DNA of 64,000 bases from an uncultured Christensenella sp. (GTDB taxonomy: Bacteria; Bacillota; Clostridia; Christensenellales; Borkfalkiaceae), in NCBI GenBank assembly GCA_910578145.1, contig CAJTPJ010000001.1, positions 62,001 to 126,000 of the forward strand, in the 5' to 3' direction. Position 1 is the stretch's first letter, and each line of letters begins with the position of its first letter. Positions 40,715 through 49,069 of this stretch are shown here, in pieces. Made by a program: the position numbers and the translations under genes. The notes under the pieces were generated by a model. It worked only from the letters and a program-made list of their open reading frames with translations. It made no database searches and was not told the DNA's origin.

Positions 40715-43032
40715 AAACGTTTGCATTGGCGGGTAACCCCAACAGCGGTAAAACCACGCTGTTTAACGCGCTTACGGGCGCAACTGCGCACGTGGGCAAC
40801 TGGCCCGGAGTAACCGTAGATAAGCGCGAGGGCAAGTATAAACGCGGCGGTAAAAGCATAAATATAGTTGACCTGCCCGGTATATATTCGCTTTCTCCGT
40901 ATACGCCGGAAGAAGTCGTTTCCCGCAATTTCATACTCGACGGCAAGCCTGACGGCATTATAAATATAGTTGACGCAACCAATTTAGAACGGAATTTATA
41001 TCTCACCACCCAGCTTTTGGAAACCGACGTTCCCGTTATAATCGCGCTTAATATGATTGACGAAGTGGAAAAATGCGGCGATAAAATTTATCCGGAAAAG
41101 CTGGAAAAAGCGCTTGGCATGCCCGTCGTGGCAATTTCCGCCGTTAAAGGCACGGGCATAAAAGAGCTTATGGCGCGCGCGGAAGCATTGCCTGAAACGC
41201 GCAAGGGCACAACCGTTTTAAGCGGGGCTTTACGCGATAAAATAGAAGCCGCCCGCGCGTTTTACGAGGGCGAAACGGTAAGCTCGCCGCTGTTTCACGC
41301 GGTTAAGTTGCTTGAAAACGACGAGTTGGAGCTTTCGCGCAAGGGCGCTAAACAAACGCTTGAAAATATTGCCGCCGCCGAGGATTTAGAAGCCGTTATT
41401 GCCGATGCAAGGTACAAATACATAACGGCAAACCTTTCGCTTGCAAAAGTGAAAAATAAAAACTTTGCGGTAAACAAAACCGATGCGGCGGACCGCGTGT
41501 TAACGCACAAGATATGGGCGTTTCCCATATTTTTCGTAATTCTGTTTTTTATTTTCCACTTAACTTTTTCGGAAAATTTACTGTTTTTAAACGGATTTAC
41601 ACCGTCGCAGGCGTGGTTGCCTACGCTTGAAGAATTAGGGCTAGCCGCGCAAGGCGAGGGCGGTTTGGAGTACAACAATTTCGGCGTGGAACTGCTTGCC
41701 GTCTTTTACGACGGGGCGGTATACTCGCCGGGCGTAATTTTAACTAACTTCCTAAATTTATTTCTTGACCATATTTCCGACGGCGTGGTTACGCTAATGG
41801 AAAACGGCGGCGCGGCGGAATGGGCTACGGGGCTGGTTGGCGACGGGATTTTGGGCGGAATTTTCGCTGTTTTAGGATTTTTGCCGCAAATTTTAACGCT
41901 GTTTTTGCTTTTCTCTATCTTGGAAGATACGGGTTATATGGCGCGAATAGCGTTCGTATTAGATAAAATTTTTCGCAATTTCGGGCTTTCGGGCAGGGCA
42001 TTTATGCCTATGATAATGGGTTTCGGCTGTTCCGTTCCCGCAACGGTAAACACGCGCACCTTGGCTGACGAAAGGGAGAGGACGGCTACTATACGAGTAA
42101 TCCCGTTTTTTTCCTGCGGTGCTAAGTTGCCCGTTTTAACCGCGGTTGCGGGGGGAATAGTGGCGGCTTTCGGTATAGGCAACGCCGATTTGATAACTTG
42201 CGGAATATACGTTTTGGGCGTGTGTACTGCAATAGCGTGCGTGCTTTTAATGCGCAATACAACTTTAAAAGGCGAAATTCCGCCGTTTATAATGGAATTG
42301 CCTGCATACCGTATGCCAAAGTTTAAAAATTTATTGCTTCATCTTTGGGATAAAGCCAAACATTTCGTAAAAAAAGCGTTTACCGTAATATTTGCTTCCA
42401 CGGTTATAATTTGGCTTTTCTCGCATTTAAGCTGGGGTTGGCGATACCTTCCCGACGAGGAAATGCAAAATTCCGTGCTCGCAAGCCTTGGCGCGTTTTT
42501 ACAGCCCGCCTTTACTCCGCTGGGCTTCGGTTTACAGCTCGGGCAGTTCGGCTGGGTATTTGCGGTTGCGGCTATAACGGGTTTGGTGGCAAAGGAAAAC
42601 GTTATAGCAACCTTTACCACGCTTGCAATCTGTATAAACGCCTACGCAGGCGCGGGTACCGAGGCGGGAATTGAAGAGCTTACAGGGCTAATTAACGTAA
42701 TATCCGCCGATACGGGCATAGCGCAGGGGCAGTTTGCTGCGGCGCTGATAGCGTTTATAGCATTTAATATGACAACCATACCTTGCTTTGCGGCGTGCGC
42801 AACGGCAAAAGCCGAGCTTCCTAAGGGCAAATTTAAATGGACGCTGTTATTTTGGCTGGCGGCAAGCTACGTCGTTTCCGCAATGGTATACACCGTTGGA
42901 AGCTGGTGGTGGACGCTGTTTATTTGGCTTGCGGTAATCGCGCTCGTCACTACGGTTATCGTGTTGAGAAATTTAGGCAAGTTTGAAATTTCGTCAATTT
43001 TTAAAAGAAATAAAAAAGGCGGTAAAAAATGA
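40711..43032 (+). CDS. feoB: ferrous iron transport protein B
   Basis: The ATG at 40,711 follows ggagg and gives 773 residues. The N-terminal G domain shows G1 GNPNSGKTT (about 8-16), G3 DLPGIYS and G4 NMID. The membrane core has gate motifs FMPMIMGFGCSVPA and FFSCGAKLPV, and about ten helices. FeoB imports Fe2+ in a GTP-dependent way at the cytoplasmic membrane. The operon feoA-feoB-Cys-rich protein supplies iron for the many Fe-S enzymes in this window. Length and motifs are normal. Confidence 0.97.
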   Translation: MKTFALAGNPNSGKTTLFNALTGATAHVGNWPGVTVDKREGKYKRGGKSINIVDLPGIYSLSPYTPEEVVSRNFILDGKPDGIINIVDATNLERNLYLTTQLLETDVPVIIALNMIDEVEKCGDKIYPEKLEKALGMPVVAISAVKGTGIKELMARAEALPETRKGTTVLSGALRDKIEAARAFYEGETVSSPLFHAVKLLENDELELSRKGAKQTLENIAAAEDLEAVIADARYKYITANLSLAKVKNKNFAVNKTDAADRVLTHKIWAFPIFFVILFFIFHLTFSENLLFLNGFTPSQAWLPTLEELGLAAQGEGGLEYNNFGVELLAVFYDGAVYSPGVILTNFLNLFLDHISDGVVTLMENGGAAEWATGLVGDGILGGIFAVLGFLPQILTLFLLFSILEDTGYMARIAFVLDKIFRNFGLSGRAFMPMIMGFGCSVPATVNTRTLADERERTATIRVIPFFSCGAKLPVLTAVAGGIVAAFGIGNADLITCGIYVLGVCTAIACVLLMRNTTLKGEIPPFIMELPAYRMPKFKNLLLHLWDKAKHFVKKAFTVIFASTVIIWLFSHLSWGWRYLPDEEMQNSVLASLGAFLQPAFTPLGFGLQLGQFGWVFAVAAITGLVAKENVIATFTTLAICINAYAGAGTEAGIEELTGLINVISADTGIAQGQFAAALIAFIAFNMTTIPCFAACATAKAELPKGKFKWTLLFWLAASYVVSAMVYTVGSWWWTLFIWLAVIALVTTVIVLRNLGKFEISSIFKRNKKGGKK

Positions 43033-43196
43033 ATTTTGTGGATATAGCGGTTATAGTGGTTGTTTGCGTTTCGTTTGCAATCGTTTCGGCGTACCTTATT
43101 TACAGAAAAATAAAGCGTAAAGGCGGTTGCGAATGTTGCCCGTCGTGCGGGGGCAACTGCCCTTCCTGCCGCAAAAGAAAGGATAAAAACGATTAA
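43029..43196 (+). CDS. FeoB-associated Cys-rich small membrane protein
   Basis: A 55-residue protein starting inside the feoB stop codon (ATGA). One membrane helix (about 4-25) is followed by a basic linker (YRKIKRKGG) and a cytoplasmic tail with a cysteine cluster CECCPSCGGNCPSC. Small proteins of this plan occur after feoB in many Bacillota. They may sense or hand over iron, a role analogous to FeoC but not homologous to it (inference). Confidence 0.85.
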   Translation: MNFVDIAVIVVVCVSFAIVSAYLIYRKIKRKGGCECCPSCGGNCPSCRKRKDKND

Positions 43197-43197
43197 G

Positions 43198-43239
43198 AAA
43201 ACCGCCCCTTTGTACTTAGTTGCAAAGGGGCGGTTTTTT
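43198..43239 (+). terminator. terminator of the feo operon
   Basis: AACCGCCCCTTTG / CAAAGGGGCGGTT with a 10-nt loop and a run of six T. Confidence 0.9.
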
Positions 43240-43264
43240 GCGTTATTTCAAGCATATATGGGGG

Positions 43265-43753
43265 TCAATCTTTATTTTTATCGTCTTTATCGGGCTTATT
43301 TTCCTTTGAATTTACCGTATAGCTTATTTTGGGGTTGGCTTTTAAAATAGCTTGAATAAATTCTTCGTACCACGCTTCTTTTACTACTATAACGAAAAAG
43401 TTGTTTTCGCCGAAATGCACGGTTAATTTGTTGGTGTTTCTGTCCAACACCACGTCGGTAATTTTGCTTATTTCGTACTTGCTTTTAATTATGCCGAAAC
43501 TCGTCGTAAGCGTTTTACCGTCTATAGAATAGTAAGACGAAACCAGCAGGCTTATTAAAATTATAAATAAAAGAACCGACACAAGGTACATAAGCGTATA
43601 TTGCAAAATAGGGTAAACGGGGTTTACCGCCGAAGTTGTGCCTTCCGCTATAACGAAATAGGTGTTAACCCCCGCCGCGGCAACAGCAAGCGCAATGCCT
43701 ATATAAATAGCCGCGGTCATAAATTTGGTAAATTTATATTTAAAAATTTTCAT
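43265..43753 (-). CDS. membrane protein with bacterial PH-like domain
   Basis: The 162-residue protein has two helices (about 12-34 and 48-70) followed by a beta-rich domain YYSIDGKTLTTSFGIIKSKY...ISKITDVVLDR. This fits a bacterial PH-like domain (bPH type) that often ends in WYEEFIQAIL, as here. The tail is charged. Function unknown; such proteins are often membrane-organising or stress-related. TATAAT (43,765-43,760) lies only 6 nt before the ATG and there is no ribosome site, so the message is probably leaderless. Confidence 0.7.
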   Translation of the reverse strand: MKIFKYKFTKFMTAAIYIGIALAVAAAGVNTYFVIAEGTTSAVNPVYPILQYTLMYLVSVLLFIILISLLVSSYYSIDGKTLTTSFGIIKSKYEISKITDVVLDRNTNKLTVHFGENNFFVIVVKEAWYEEFIQAILKANPKISYTVNSKENKPDKDDKNKD

Positions 43754-43759
43754 AACCGT

Positions 43760-43788
43760 ATTATAACCGCCATTATGAAAAATTGCAA
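43760..43788 (-). promoter_or_regulatory. promoter abutting the PH-domain protein start codon
   Basis: Minus strand TTGCAA (43,788-43,783), 17-bp spacer, TATAAT (43,765-43,760). The expected start site coincides with the A of the ATG at 43,753. Confidence 0.75.
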
Positions 43789-43825
43789 CAAATTTCCGTT
43801 AAATAACTTTTCACACGGCAAACTA

Positions 43826-43854
43826 TTGAAAAAATAAGGGTTTTGTAGTAAAAT
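43826..43854 (+). promoter_or_regulatory. promoter of the aconitase-family hydratase gene
   Basis: TTGAAA (43,826-43,831), 17-bp spacer, TAAAAT (43,849-43,854), 35 nt before the start codon, which has aaaggag upstream. Confidence 0.7.
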
Positions 43855-43889
43855 ATACGAAACACCGTCGGATTTGAAAGGAGATTCAA

Positions 43890-46109
43890 ATGATAAAAAT
43901 TATCAATAGCGGCGTTTACTATACGGGCGGCGCGCTTTTAAAAGAAAACGTTGCGTTTATGGTAGACAGCAAAAAGCAAAAAGCTATAAAAGGTACGCTG
44001 GCTTACGGCGTGCTTACCGCGCACGATAAGGGCGACGGGGAAAATCTTAAACTCAAATTCGACTCGCTTATTTCCCACGACATAACTTACGTTAGCATTA
44101 TCCAATCGGCAAAGGCTTCGGGTATGAAGCAATTTCCCGTGCCTTACACGCTTACCAACTGCCATAACAGTCTTTGCGCCGTAGGCGGAACCATAAACGA
44201 GGACGACCACGTTTTCGGGCTGTCCGCGGCAAAAAAATACGGCGGGAACTTCGTGCCCGCAAACCTTGCCGTTATCCACCAATACGCCCGCGAAGCGCTT
44301 GCAAAATGCGGGGATATGATACTCGGCTCAGACAGTCACACCCGCTACGGCGCGTTTGGCGCTATGGCTGTGGGCGAAGGCGGCGGCGAGCTGGTTAAAC
44401 AGCTTTTAAACAAGACGTACGACGTTAAAAAACCGCCCGTAATCGCGGTATATATCAAGGGCAAACCCGCAAAAGGGGTGGGCCCGCACGACGTTGCGCT
44501 GGCGCTTATCGCCGCAACTTTCAAAAAAGGCTTTTTAAAAAATAAAGTGCTTGAATTTATCGGTCCGGGAATTAAAAACCTTTCTATGGACTTCCGTTCG
44601 GGCATAGACGTTATGACTACCGAAACGGCGTGCCTTTCCACCATATGGGAAACGGACGAAACCTGCCGCGAGTTTTATAAACTGCACGGCAGAGAGAGCG
44701 ATTTTAAGCTGATGAAACCCGCCGACCCCGCTTATTACGACGGCGCGGTAACTATTGATTTATCGCGCGTTGCCCCTATGATATCCCTGCCTTTCCACCC
44801 GTCTAACGCGTTTACCATAAAGGAATTTCTTGAAAATGCAAAAGATATTTTGGCAAATGTTGAAGAAGAAGGCAACAGGCTTAAAGGCGACGGCTCGTTT
44901 TGCCTGCGCGATAAAATTACGCAAGGCGGAGTGCGCGTAAACCAAGGCGTTATTGCAGGTTGCGCGGGCGGCAGTTACGAAAATATTGCCGAAGCGTCTG
45001 AAATTTTAAAAGGTTGCAGCGGCGGCGCGGAATTTTCGCTTGGCGTATATCCGCAAAGCCAGCCCGTTTTCAAAGCGCTTGCAGATAACGGCTACGTTTC
45101 CTCGCTCGTTGCCGCGGGCGCTATCGTCAAACCGGCGTTCTGCGGTCCCTGCTTCGGCGCGGGCGACACCCCCGCAAACAACGCGCTTTCGGTGCGCCAC
45201 ACCACCCGCAACTTTGAAAACCGCGAGGGCAGTAAACCTTCCGAAGGACAGCTTTCGGCGGTGGCGTTAATGGACGCGCGCTCGGTTGCGGCAACCGCGG
45301 CAAACGGCGGTTTTATAACGCCTGCTACCGAGGCGGAGTACGTTAAGAAAATTAAAAAATACTATTTCGACGGCGGCATTTACGATAAAAAGGTTTACCG
45401 CGGCGCGGGCAAGCCCGATTGCTCCGCCGAGCTAGTTTACGGCAACAACATAACGGATTACCCCAAACAAATTCCGCTTACACACAATATTTTGTTGAAA
45501 GCGGCAAGCGTTTTGACCGACCCCGTTACGACTACGGACGAGCTTATTCCTTCGGGCGAAACCTCGTCGTACCGCTCCAACCCCGTAAGGCTGGCGGAGT
45601 TTGCGCTTTCCCGCAAAGACCCGCAATACGTTCAACGCGCAAAAGCAATTAAGGCGGACGAGGATATCCGCCGCGAAAGCGGCTCGTTGCCCGAAAGCGT
45701 TTTAAAGGAAGCGGGTATACGGGTTGGCGACGATACGCTTTACGCAAGTTTTATTGCGGCGGTAAAGCCCGGCGACGGTTCCGCGCGCGAGCAAGCGGCT
45801 TCCTGCCAACGCGTGCTTGGCGGCGCGGCTAATATCGCGGTTGAATACGCCACAAAACGCTACCGTTCCAACCTTATTAATTGGGGCTTGTTGCCGTTCA
45901 CGTGCAGAAAGTTTGACTTTAAGGTTGGCGATTTCGTGTATATCGAAAATATAACCGAGCTTATAAAAGAAAATTGCACGGCAATCCCTGCAAAACATAT
46001 ATCCGCAGGTAAAGTTAAAAATATTATGCTTGAAATAGGCGAACTTACCGAAGAGGAGAAAAACGTAATTTTATCGGGTTGCCTGATAAATTACAACAAG
46101 AAAAATTAA
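43890..46109 (+). CDS. aconitase-superfamily hydratase (YbhJ-like)
   Basis: The 739-residue protein has the aconitase catalytic region with LGSDSHTRYGAFGAMAVGEG (about residue 150) and three cysteines placed to hold a [4Fe-4S] cluster, in GCAGGSYENIAEA (about 360) and FCGPCFGAGDTP (about 420). The C-terminal swivel domain (about 560-735) includes GDGSAREQAA. The length and segment spacing suggest the YbhJ-type putative hydratases rather than the classic AcnA (about 890) or AcnB. Whether it acts on citrate/isocitrate or another hydroxy-acid is open. It is monocistronic, with no citrate synthase or isocitrate dehydrogenase beside it. Confidence 0.8.
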   Translation: MIKIINSGVYYTGGALLKENVAFMVDSKKQKAIKGTLAYGVLTAHDKGDGENLKLKFDSLISHDITYVSIIQSAKASGMKQFPVPYTLTNCHNSLCAVGGTINEDDHVFGLSAAKKYGGNFVPANLAVIHQYAREALAKCGDMILGSDSHTRYGAFGAMAVGEGGGELVKQLLNKTYDVKKPPVIAVYIKGKPAKGVGPHDVALALIAATFKKGFLKNKVLEFIGPGIKNLSMDFRSGIDVMTTETACLSTIWETDETCREFYKLHGRESDFKLMKPADPAYYDGAVTIDLSRVAPMISLPFHPSNAFTIKEFLENAKDILANVEEEGNRLKGDGSFCLRDKITQGGVRVNQGVIAGCAGGSYENIAEASEILKGCSGGAEFSLGVYPQSQPVFKALADNGYVSSLVAAGAIVKPAFCGPCFGAGDTPANNALSVRHTTRNFENREGSKPSEGQLSAVALMDARSVAATAANGGFITPATEAEYVKKIKKYYFDGGIYDKKVYRGAGKPDCSAELVYGNNITDYPKQIPLTHNILLKAASVLTDPVTTTDELIPSGETSSYRSNPVRLAEFALSRKDPQYVQRAKAIKADEDIRRESGSLPESVLKEAGIRVGDDTLYASFIAAVKPGDGSAREQAASCQRVLGGAANIAVEYATKRYRSNLINWGLLPFTCRKFDFKVGDFVYIENITELIKENCTAIPAKHISAGKVKNIMLEIGELTEEEKNVILSGCLINYNKKN

Positions 46110-46111
46110 AT

Positions 46112-46143
46112 AAAACCGCCCGCAATTTTGCGGGCGGTTTTTT
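46112..46143. terminator. terminator between the hydratase gene and the small lipoprotein gene
   Basis: AAACCGCCCGCA / TGCGGGCGGTTT with loop ATTT and T-runs. It serves the hydratase gene and lies at the end of the convergent lipoprotein gene. Confidence 0.9.
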
Positions 46144-46531
46144 ACGGTTCTACGGGCGCGGGAATATGCCTTTTGGGCAAGCGGTGCGAAAGGGGATTTC
46201 TGCCGAAAAATAATTTATCTAATTCGTCTTGGTCGCTTTCGTTATCGCCAAAGCGGATAACGAAAAATTCTCCGCCGTCAAAATTCCCGCGGAACCCCAC
46301 GGCAACGCCCTTTTTATTGCGTATAACTTCGGGCATACCGTCGCGGCGTTCGGGGTATTCGTGCATATTTCCGTCGGGCGCGGGCTGGGTTTCGTCGGGT
46401 TGCTCTACCGAACGCTCGTCGGCGTTGTCGCCCGAGCGGCGGCATCCGGAAAAGCCGTAAACGCACAGCGCGACTATGAGAGTTGCCAAAACTGTGGAAA
46501 TTATCGTAAACAAAGGTAATGACTTTTTCAT
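46142..46531 (-). CDS. small hypothetical lipoprotein
   Basis: Taking the ATG at 46,531 gives 129 residues. They start MKKSLPLFTIISTVLATLIV and have a lipobox-like YGFSGC (about residues 25-30), so it should be lipid-anchored. An acidic, proline-rich linker follows (about 32-60), then a small domain with GVAVGFRGNFDGGEFFVIRF. I do not recognise the family. The upstream extension to 46,567 is possible but would bury the signal peptide. It is divergent from the importer operon. Confidence 0.55.
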   Translation of the reverse strand: MKKSLPLFTIISTVLATLIVALCVYGFSGCRRSGDNADERSVEQPDETQPAPDGNMHEYPERRDGMPEVIRNKKGVAVGFRGNFDGGEFFVIRFGDNESDQDELDKLFFGRNPLSHRLPKRHIPAPVEP

Positions 46532-46571
46532 ATTATCAGTATGTAAAAAATTTAAACGGCTATTCATTTAC

Positions 46572-46600
46572 TTGTAAAAACGCCGTCAAATTGATATAAT
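46572..46600 (+). promoter_or_regulatory. promoter of the ABC importer operon
   Basis: TTGTAA (46,572-46,577), 17-bp spacer, TATAAT (46,595-46,600). The start codon is only 9 nt downstream and has no ribosome site, so the mRNA has almost no leader. Confidence 0.75.
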
Positions 46601-46609
46601 TATATCGTT

Positions 46610-47617
46610 ATGCGAAAAATTTTTAAAATACTCATAGCCGCGTTATCTGCGGCGGCTTTGGTTTGTTTTGCCGCTTGCGGCAACGACGAAAGCGGTAGCG
46701 TCAGGCTTGTAAACGTTTCCGTAGCGGAAGTGGGGACGAGAAGCGATATCGACTATTTCGTAATAGCCGAGCCCGCCGCGTCGACCCGCGTTTCCGCTTT
46801 GCCACAATTAACTTTTTCAGGGGATTTGCAACTGCTTTACGGCGGTGAAAGCGGTTATCCCCAAGCGGTGGTGGTAGCTAAAAACGAATTGGTTGAACAC
46901 GTTGCGGAAGAGCTTTCGTCAAAGCTGAAAAAAGGTTCGGCGTGGTTGCTTTCCGAAGAGGCTGCCGCCGAAAAAATCGTTTCCGCAGTCGGCGCGCATA
47001 TAAGTCAGGGCGCAACTCCCGCGCTTAACGAAAAAAATCTTACGAAAGAAGTTATAAAAAATTGCTCGGTAAACTTTGTGGACGCGTGGGATTGCAAGCA
47101 GGAAGTTCAAGAGTTTATGCGCCTGATAAACGGGGTAGGCGAATCGTCTTTCGGCGTGCCGCAGGACGGGTTTTTTATTGAAAACGTTATGCACGGGGGA
47201 AAGTGGTATAACGGCAAAATAACGGTGTACACGCCGGACGGCGCGCCTGCTCTCGGGCTTGCCGAACTAATGTGTAACGGCGGGCTTTCAAATTGTGCGG
47301 AAACGGAGTACAAGGTGGTTGATTCTTCAATTATTCACACCTTTGTTACGGGCAACTCGCCCGCGGCGGACGTTTGCGTTTTACCGGTGAATATGGCGGT
47401 AAAACTGTTGGGCGGCGGCGAAAGATATAAACTGTTGGGCACGCTTACGCACGGCAATTTGTACCTTGTTTCAAACGGCAAAAATACCGTTACACCTCGT
47501 AATATATCGCAGTTAACGGGTAAAACGGTGGGCGTTGTAAATCTTCCGCAAGTACCGGGGCTTACTTTTAAAACTATTTTAAACAAGTACGGCATCGCGT
47601 TTACGGAGGCAGGGTGA
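46610..47617 (+). CDS. ABC importer substrate-binding lipoprotein with lobes in permuted order
   Basis: The 335-residue protein has a lipobox (CFAACG, Cys23). Residues about 31-196 read like the second lobe of an SsuA/NMT1-type binding protein: a hinge strand VRLVNVSVAEV, then DIDYFVIAEPAAS, GYPQAVVVAKNE, and the usual C-terminal stretch NFVDAWDCKQEVQEFMRLIN...PQDGFF. Only after this, from about residue 203, comes what is normally the start of the mature protein: ITVYTPDGAPALGLAEL, AADVCVLPVNMAVKLL, GNLYLVSN and LTGKTVGVV, ending at KYGIAFTEAG. So the natural order is circularly permuted, with the break in the inter-lobe hinge. The next gene (permease) overlaps by 4 nt. Ligand unknown (sulfonate, nitrate or pyrimidine-like compounds are typical). 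Confidence 0.8.
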   Translation: MRKIFKILIAALSAAALVCFAACGNDESGSVRLVNVSVAEVGTRSDIDYFVIAEPAASTRVSALPQLTFSGDLQLLYGGESGYPQAVVVAKNELVEHVAEELSSKLKKGSAWLLSEEAAAEKIVSAVGAHISQGATPALNEKNLTKEVIKNCSVNFVDAWDCKQEVQEFMRLINGVGESSFGVPQDGFFIENVMHGGKWYNGKITVYTPDGAPALGLAELMCNGGLSNCAETEYKVVDSSIIHTFVTGNSPAADVCVLPVNMAVKLLGGGERYKLLGTLTHGNLYLVSNGKNTVTPRNISQLTGKTVGVVNLPQVPGLTFKTILNKYGIAFTEAG

Positions 47618-48393
47618 AAAAGTTTATAAAAGAGCGTAAACTTAATATAATTTGCTCGGTTGCGGCTGTCGCGTTTATTTGGGTGTGTTGGATAATCGCA
47701 TATTACGCCGTGGGTAACGACTATATAATTCCGTCCTTTCAGGATACTCTTTTCAGCCTTTTCAAATGCTTTTGCGAAGGCGGGTTTTGGGCGTCTTTCG
47801 GTTTTACTCTTTTAAGAACGCTTTTGGCGTTTTTAATATCGTTTTTACTTGCCGCCGCTCTTGCTGCGGGTTCGGCGCTAAGCAAGGTTGTTAAAAGCGC
47901 GGTAAAACCGTTTATGACGGCGCTTCGCGCACTGCCCACGCTGGCGGTAATTTTAATATTTCTTATATGGACCAGCGCCGCCGTCGCGCCCGTAATAGTA
48001 ACCGTACTTTTGCTGTTGCCTATGATATATGCGCGAATTAACGCGGCTATAGACAACGTTGACGGGGAAATTCTTGAAATGGCGCGGCTTTACGGCGTTA
48101 CACGTAAGGATAGGCTTTTTAAAATTTACCTGCCCCAGATTTCGCCCGAAATTTTTGCTTTGACGGGCTCGGATATTTCGCTGGGACTCAAAGTTATGAT
48201 TTCCGCCGAAGTGCTTTCAAACACTTATCTTAGCCTGGGCGGATTAATGCAGTCCGCGCGCTCCTTTTTGGAAATGCCGCGGCTTGCCGCGCTAACGCTC
48301 GTTGCCGTGCTTTCGGGGCTTGTGGCGGAAGTCTGTTTTTCGCAACTTAAAAGAATAAACCGCAAGTGGTTGAAGGCGGCGGAAAATGATTGA
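47614..48393 (+). CDS. ABC importer permease, SsuC/TauC-like
   Basis: The 259-residue protein starts at a GTG that overlaps the stop of the binding protein gene (GTGA). It has six hydrophobic segments and the BPD_transp_1 coupling loop ILEMARLYGVTRKDRLFKIY (about residue 150). It belongs to the SsuC/TauC/NrtB/ThiX group, matching the binding protein and ATPase on either side. It forms the membrane channel of the importer. It overlaps the ATPase gene by 8 nt. Confidence 0.9.
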   Translation: MKKFIKERKLNIICSVAAVAFIWVCWIIAYYAVGNDYIIPSFQDTLFSLFKCFCEGGFWASFGFTLLRTLLAFLISFLLAAALAAGSALSKVVKSAVKPFMTALRALPTLAVILIFLIWTSAAVAPVIVTVLLLLPMIYARINAAIDNVDGEILEMARLYGVTRKDRLFKIYLPQISPEIFALTGSDISLGLKVMISAEVLSNTYLSLGGLMQSARSFLEMPRLAALTLVAVLSGLVAEVCFSQLKRINRKWLKAAEND

Positions 48394-49045
48394 AATTAAA
48401 AACCTTACTAAAAAGTACGGCGAGTTAACCGTTTATAATAATTTCAATCTTTCGTTAGAAGAAAATAAAGTTACCTGCATATTGGGTGAAAGCGGAAGCG
48501 GTAAAACCACCCTTTTAAACTGTATAGCTCGGCTTACGGCTTTCACGGGCGAAATTACAAAAGTAAAATGCTCGTACGTTTTTCAAACTCCGCGGCTCGT
48601 GCCCAACCTAACCGTTTACGGCAATCTTGCGCTTACTTGCGGAGACGAAGATAAAATTTATAAAATTTTAGAGGAAGTGGAATTATCGGATAAAGCCCAA
48701 GCGTACCCCGCGCGCCTTTCAGGCGGACAGGCGCAACGCGTTTCACTGGCGCGCGCATTTCTACGCGGCGGCGGACTTATGCTTTTGGACGAGCCCTTTT
48801 CATCTTTGGATTTAAAGTTAAAATATAAGCTGTACGCCCTGTTTAAAAAACTTTGCGAACGAAATAATACCACGGCGCTTTTTGTAACTCACGATATAGA
48901 CGAGGCGTTACAACTTGCCGACCGTCTGATAGTTATAAAAGACGGGGCGTGCGTTTTGGACGGGTGTGCGGACGGAACGTCAAGGGAGCGGGTTATTTCC
49001 GCGCTTTTATCGCTTGACAACAATTTCGGCGATAATTATAATTAA
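48386..49045 (+). CDS. ABC importer ATP-binding protein, SsuB/TauB-like
   Basis: The 219-residue protein has Walker A GESGSGKTT (about residue 34), the signature LSGGQAQRVSLARAF (about 112), Walker B LMLLDEPFSSLD (about 132) and the switch His in FVTHDIDEAL. It is shorter than usual for the family (about 240-260), with a reduced region between Walker A and the signature. The mscL promoter lies inside its last codons. Confidence 0.92.
   Translation: MIEIKNLTKKYGELTVYNNFNLSLEENKVTCILGESGSGKTTLLNCIARLTAFTGEITKVKCSYVFQTPRLVPNLTVYGNLALTCGDEDKIYKILEEVELSDKAQAYPARLSGGQAQRVSLARAFLRGGGLMLLDEPFSSLDLKLKYKLYALFKKLCERNNTTALFVTHDIDEALQLADRLIVIKDGACVLDGCADGTSRERVISALLSLDNNFGDNYN
49014..49042 (+). promoter_or_regulatory. 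consensus promoter of mscL, inside the ATPase gene
   Basis: TTGACA (49,014-49,019), 17-bp spacer, TATAAT (49,037-49,042), ending 3 nt before the end of the ATPase gene. It gives mscL its own strong promoter. Confidence 0.85.
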
Positions 49046-49069
49046 ATTGTAAAAAATCAGGAGTGAAAT

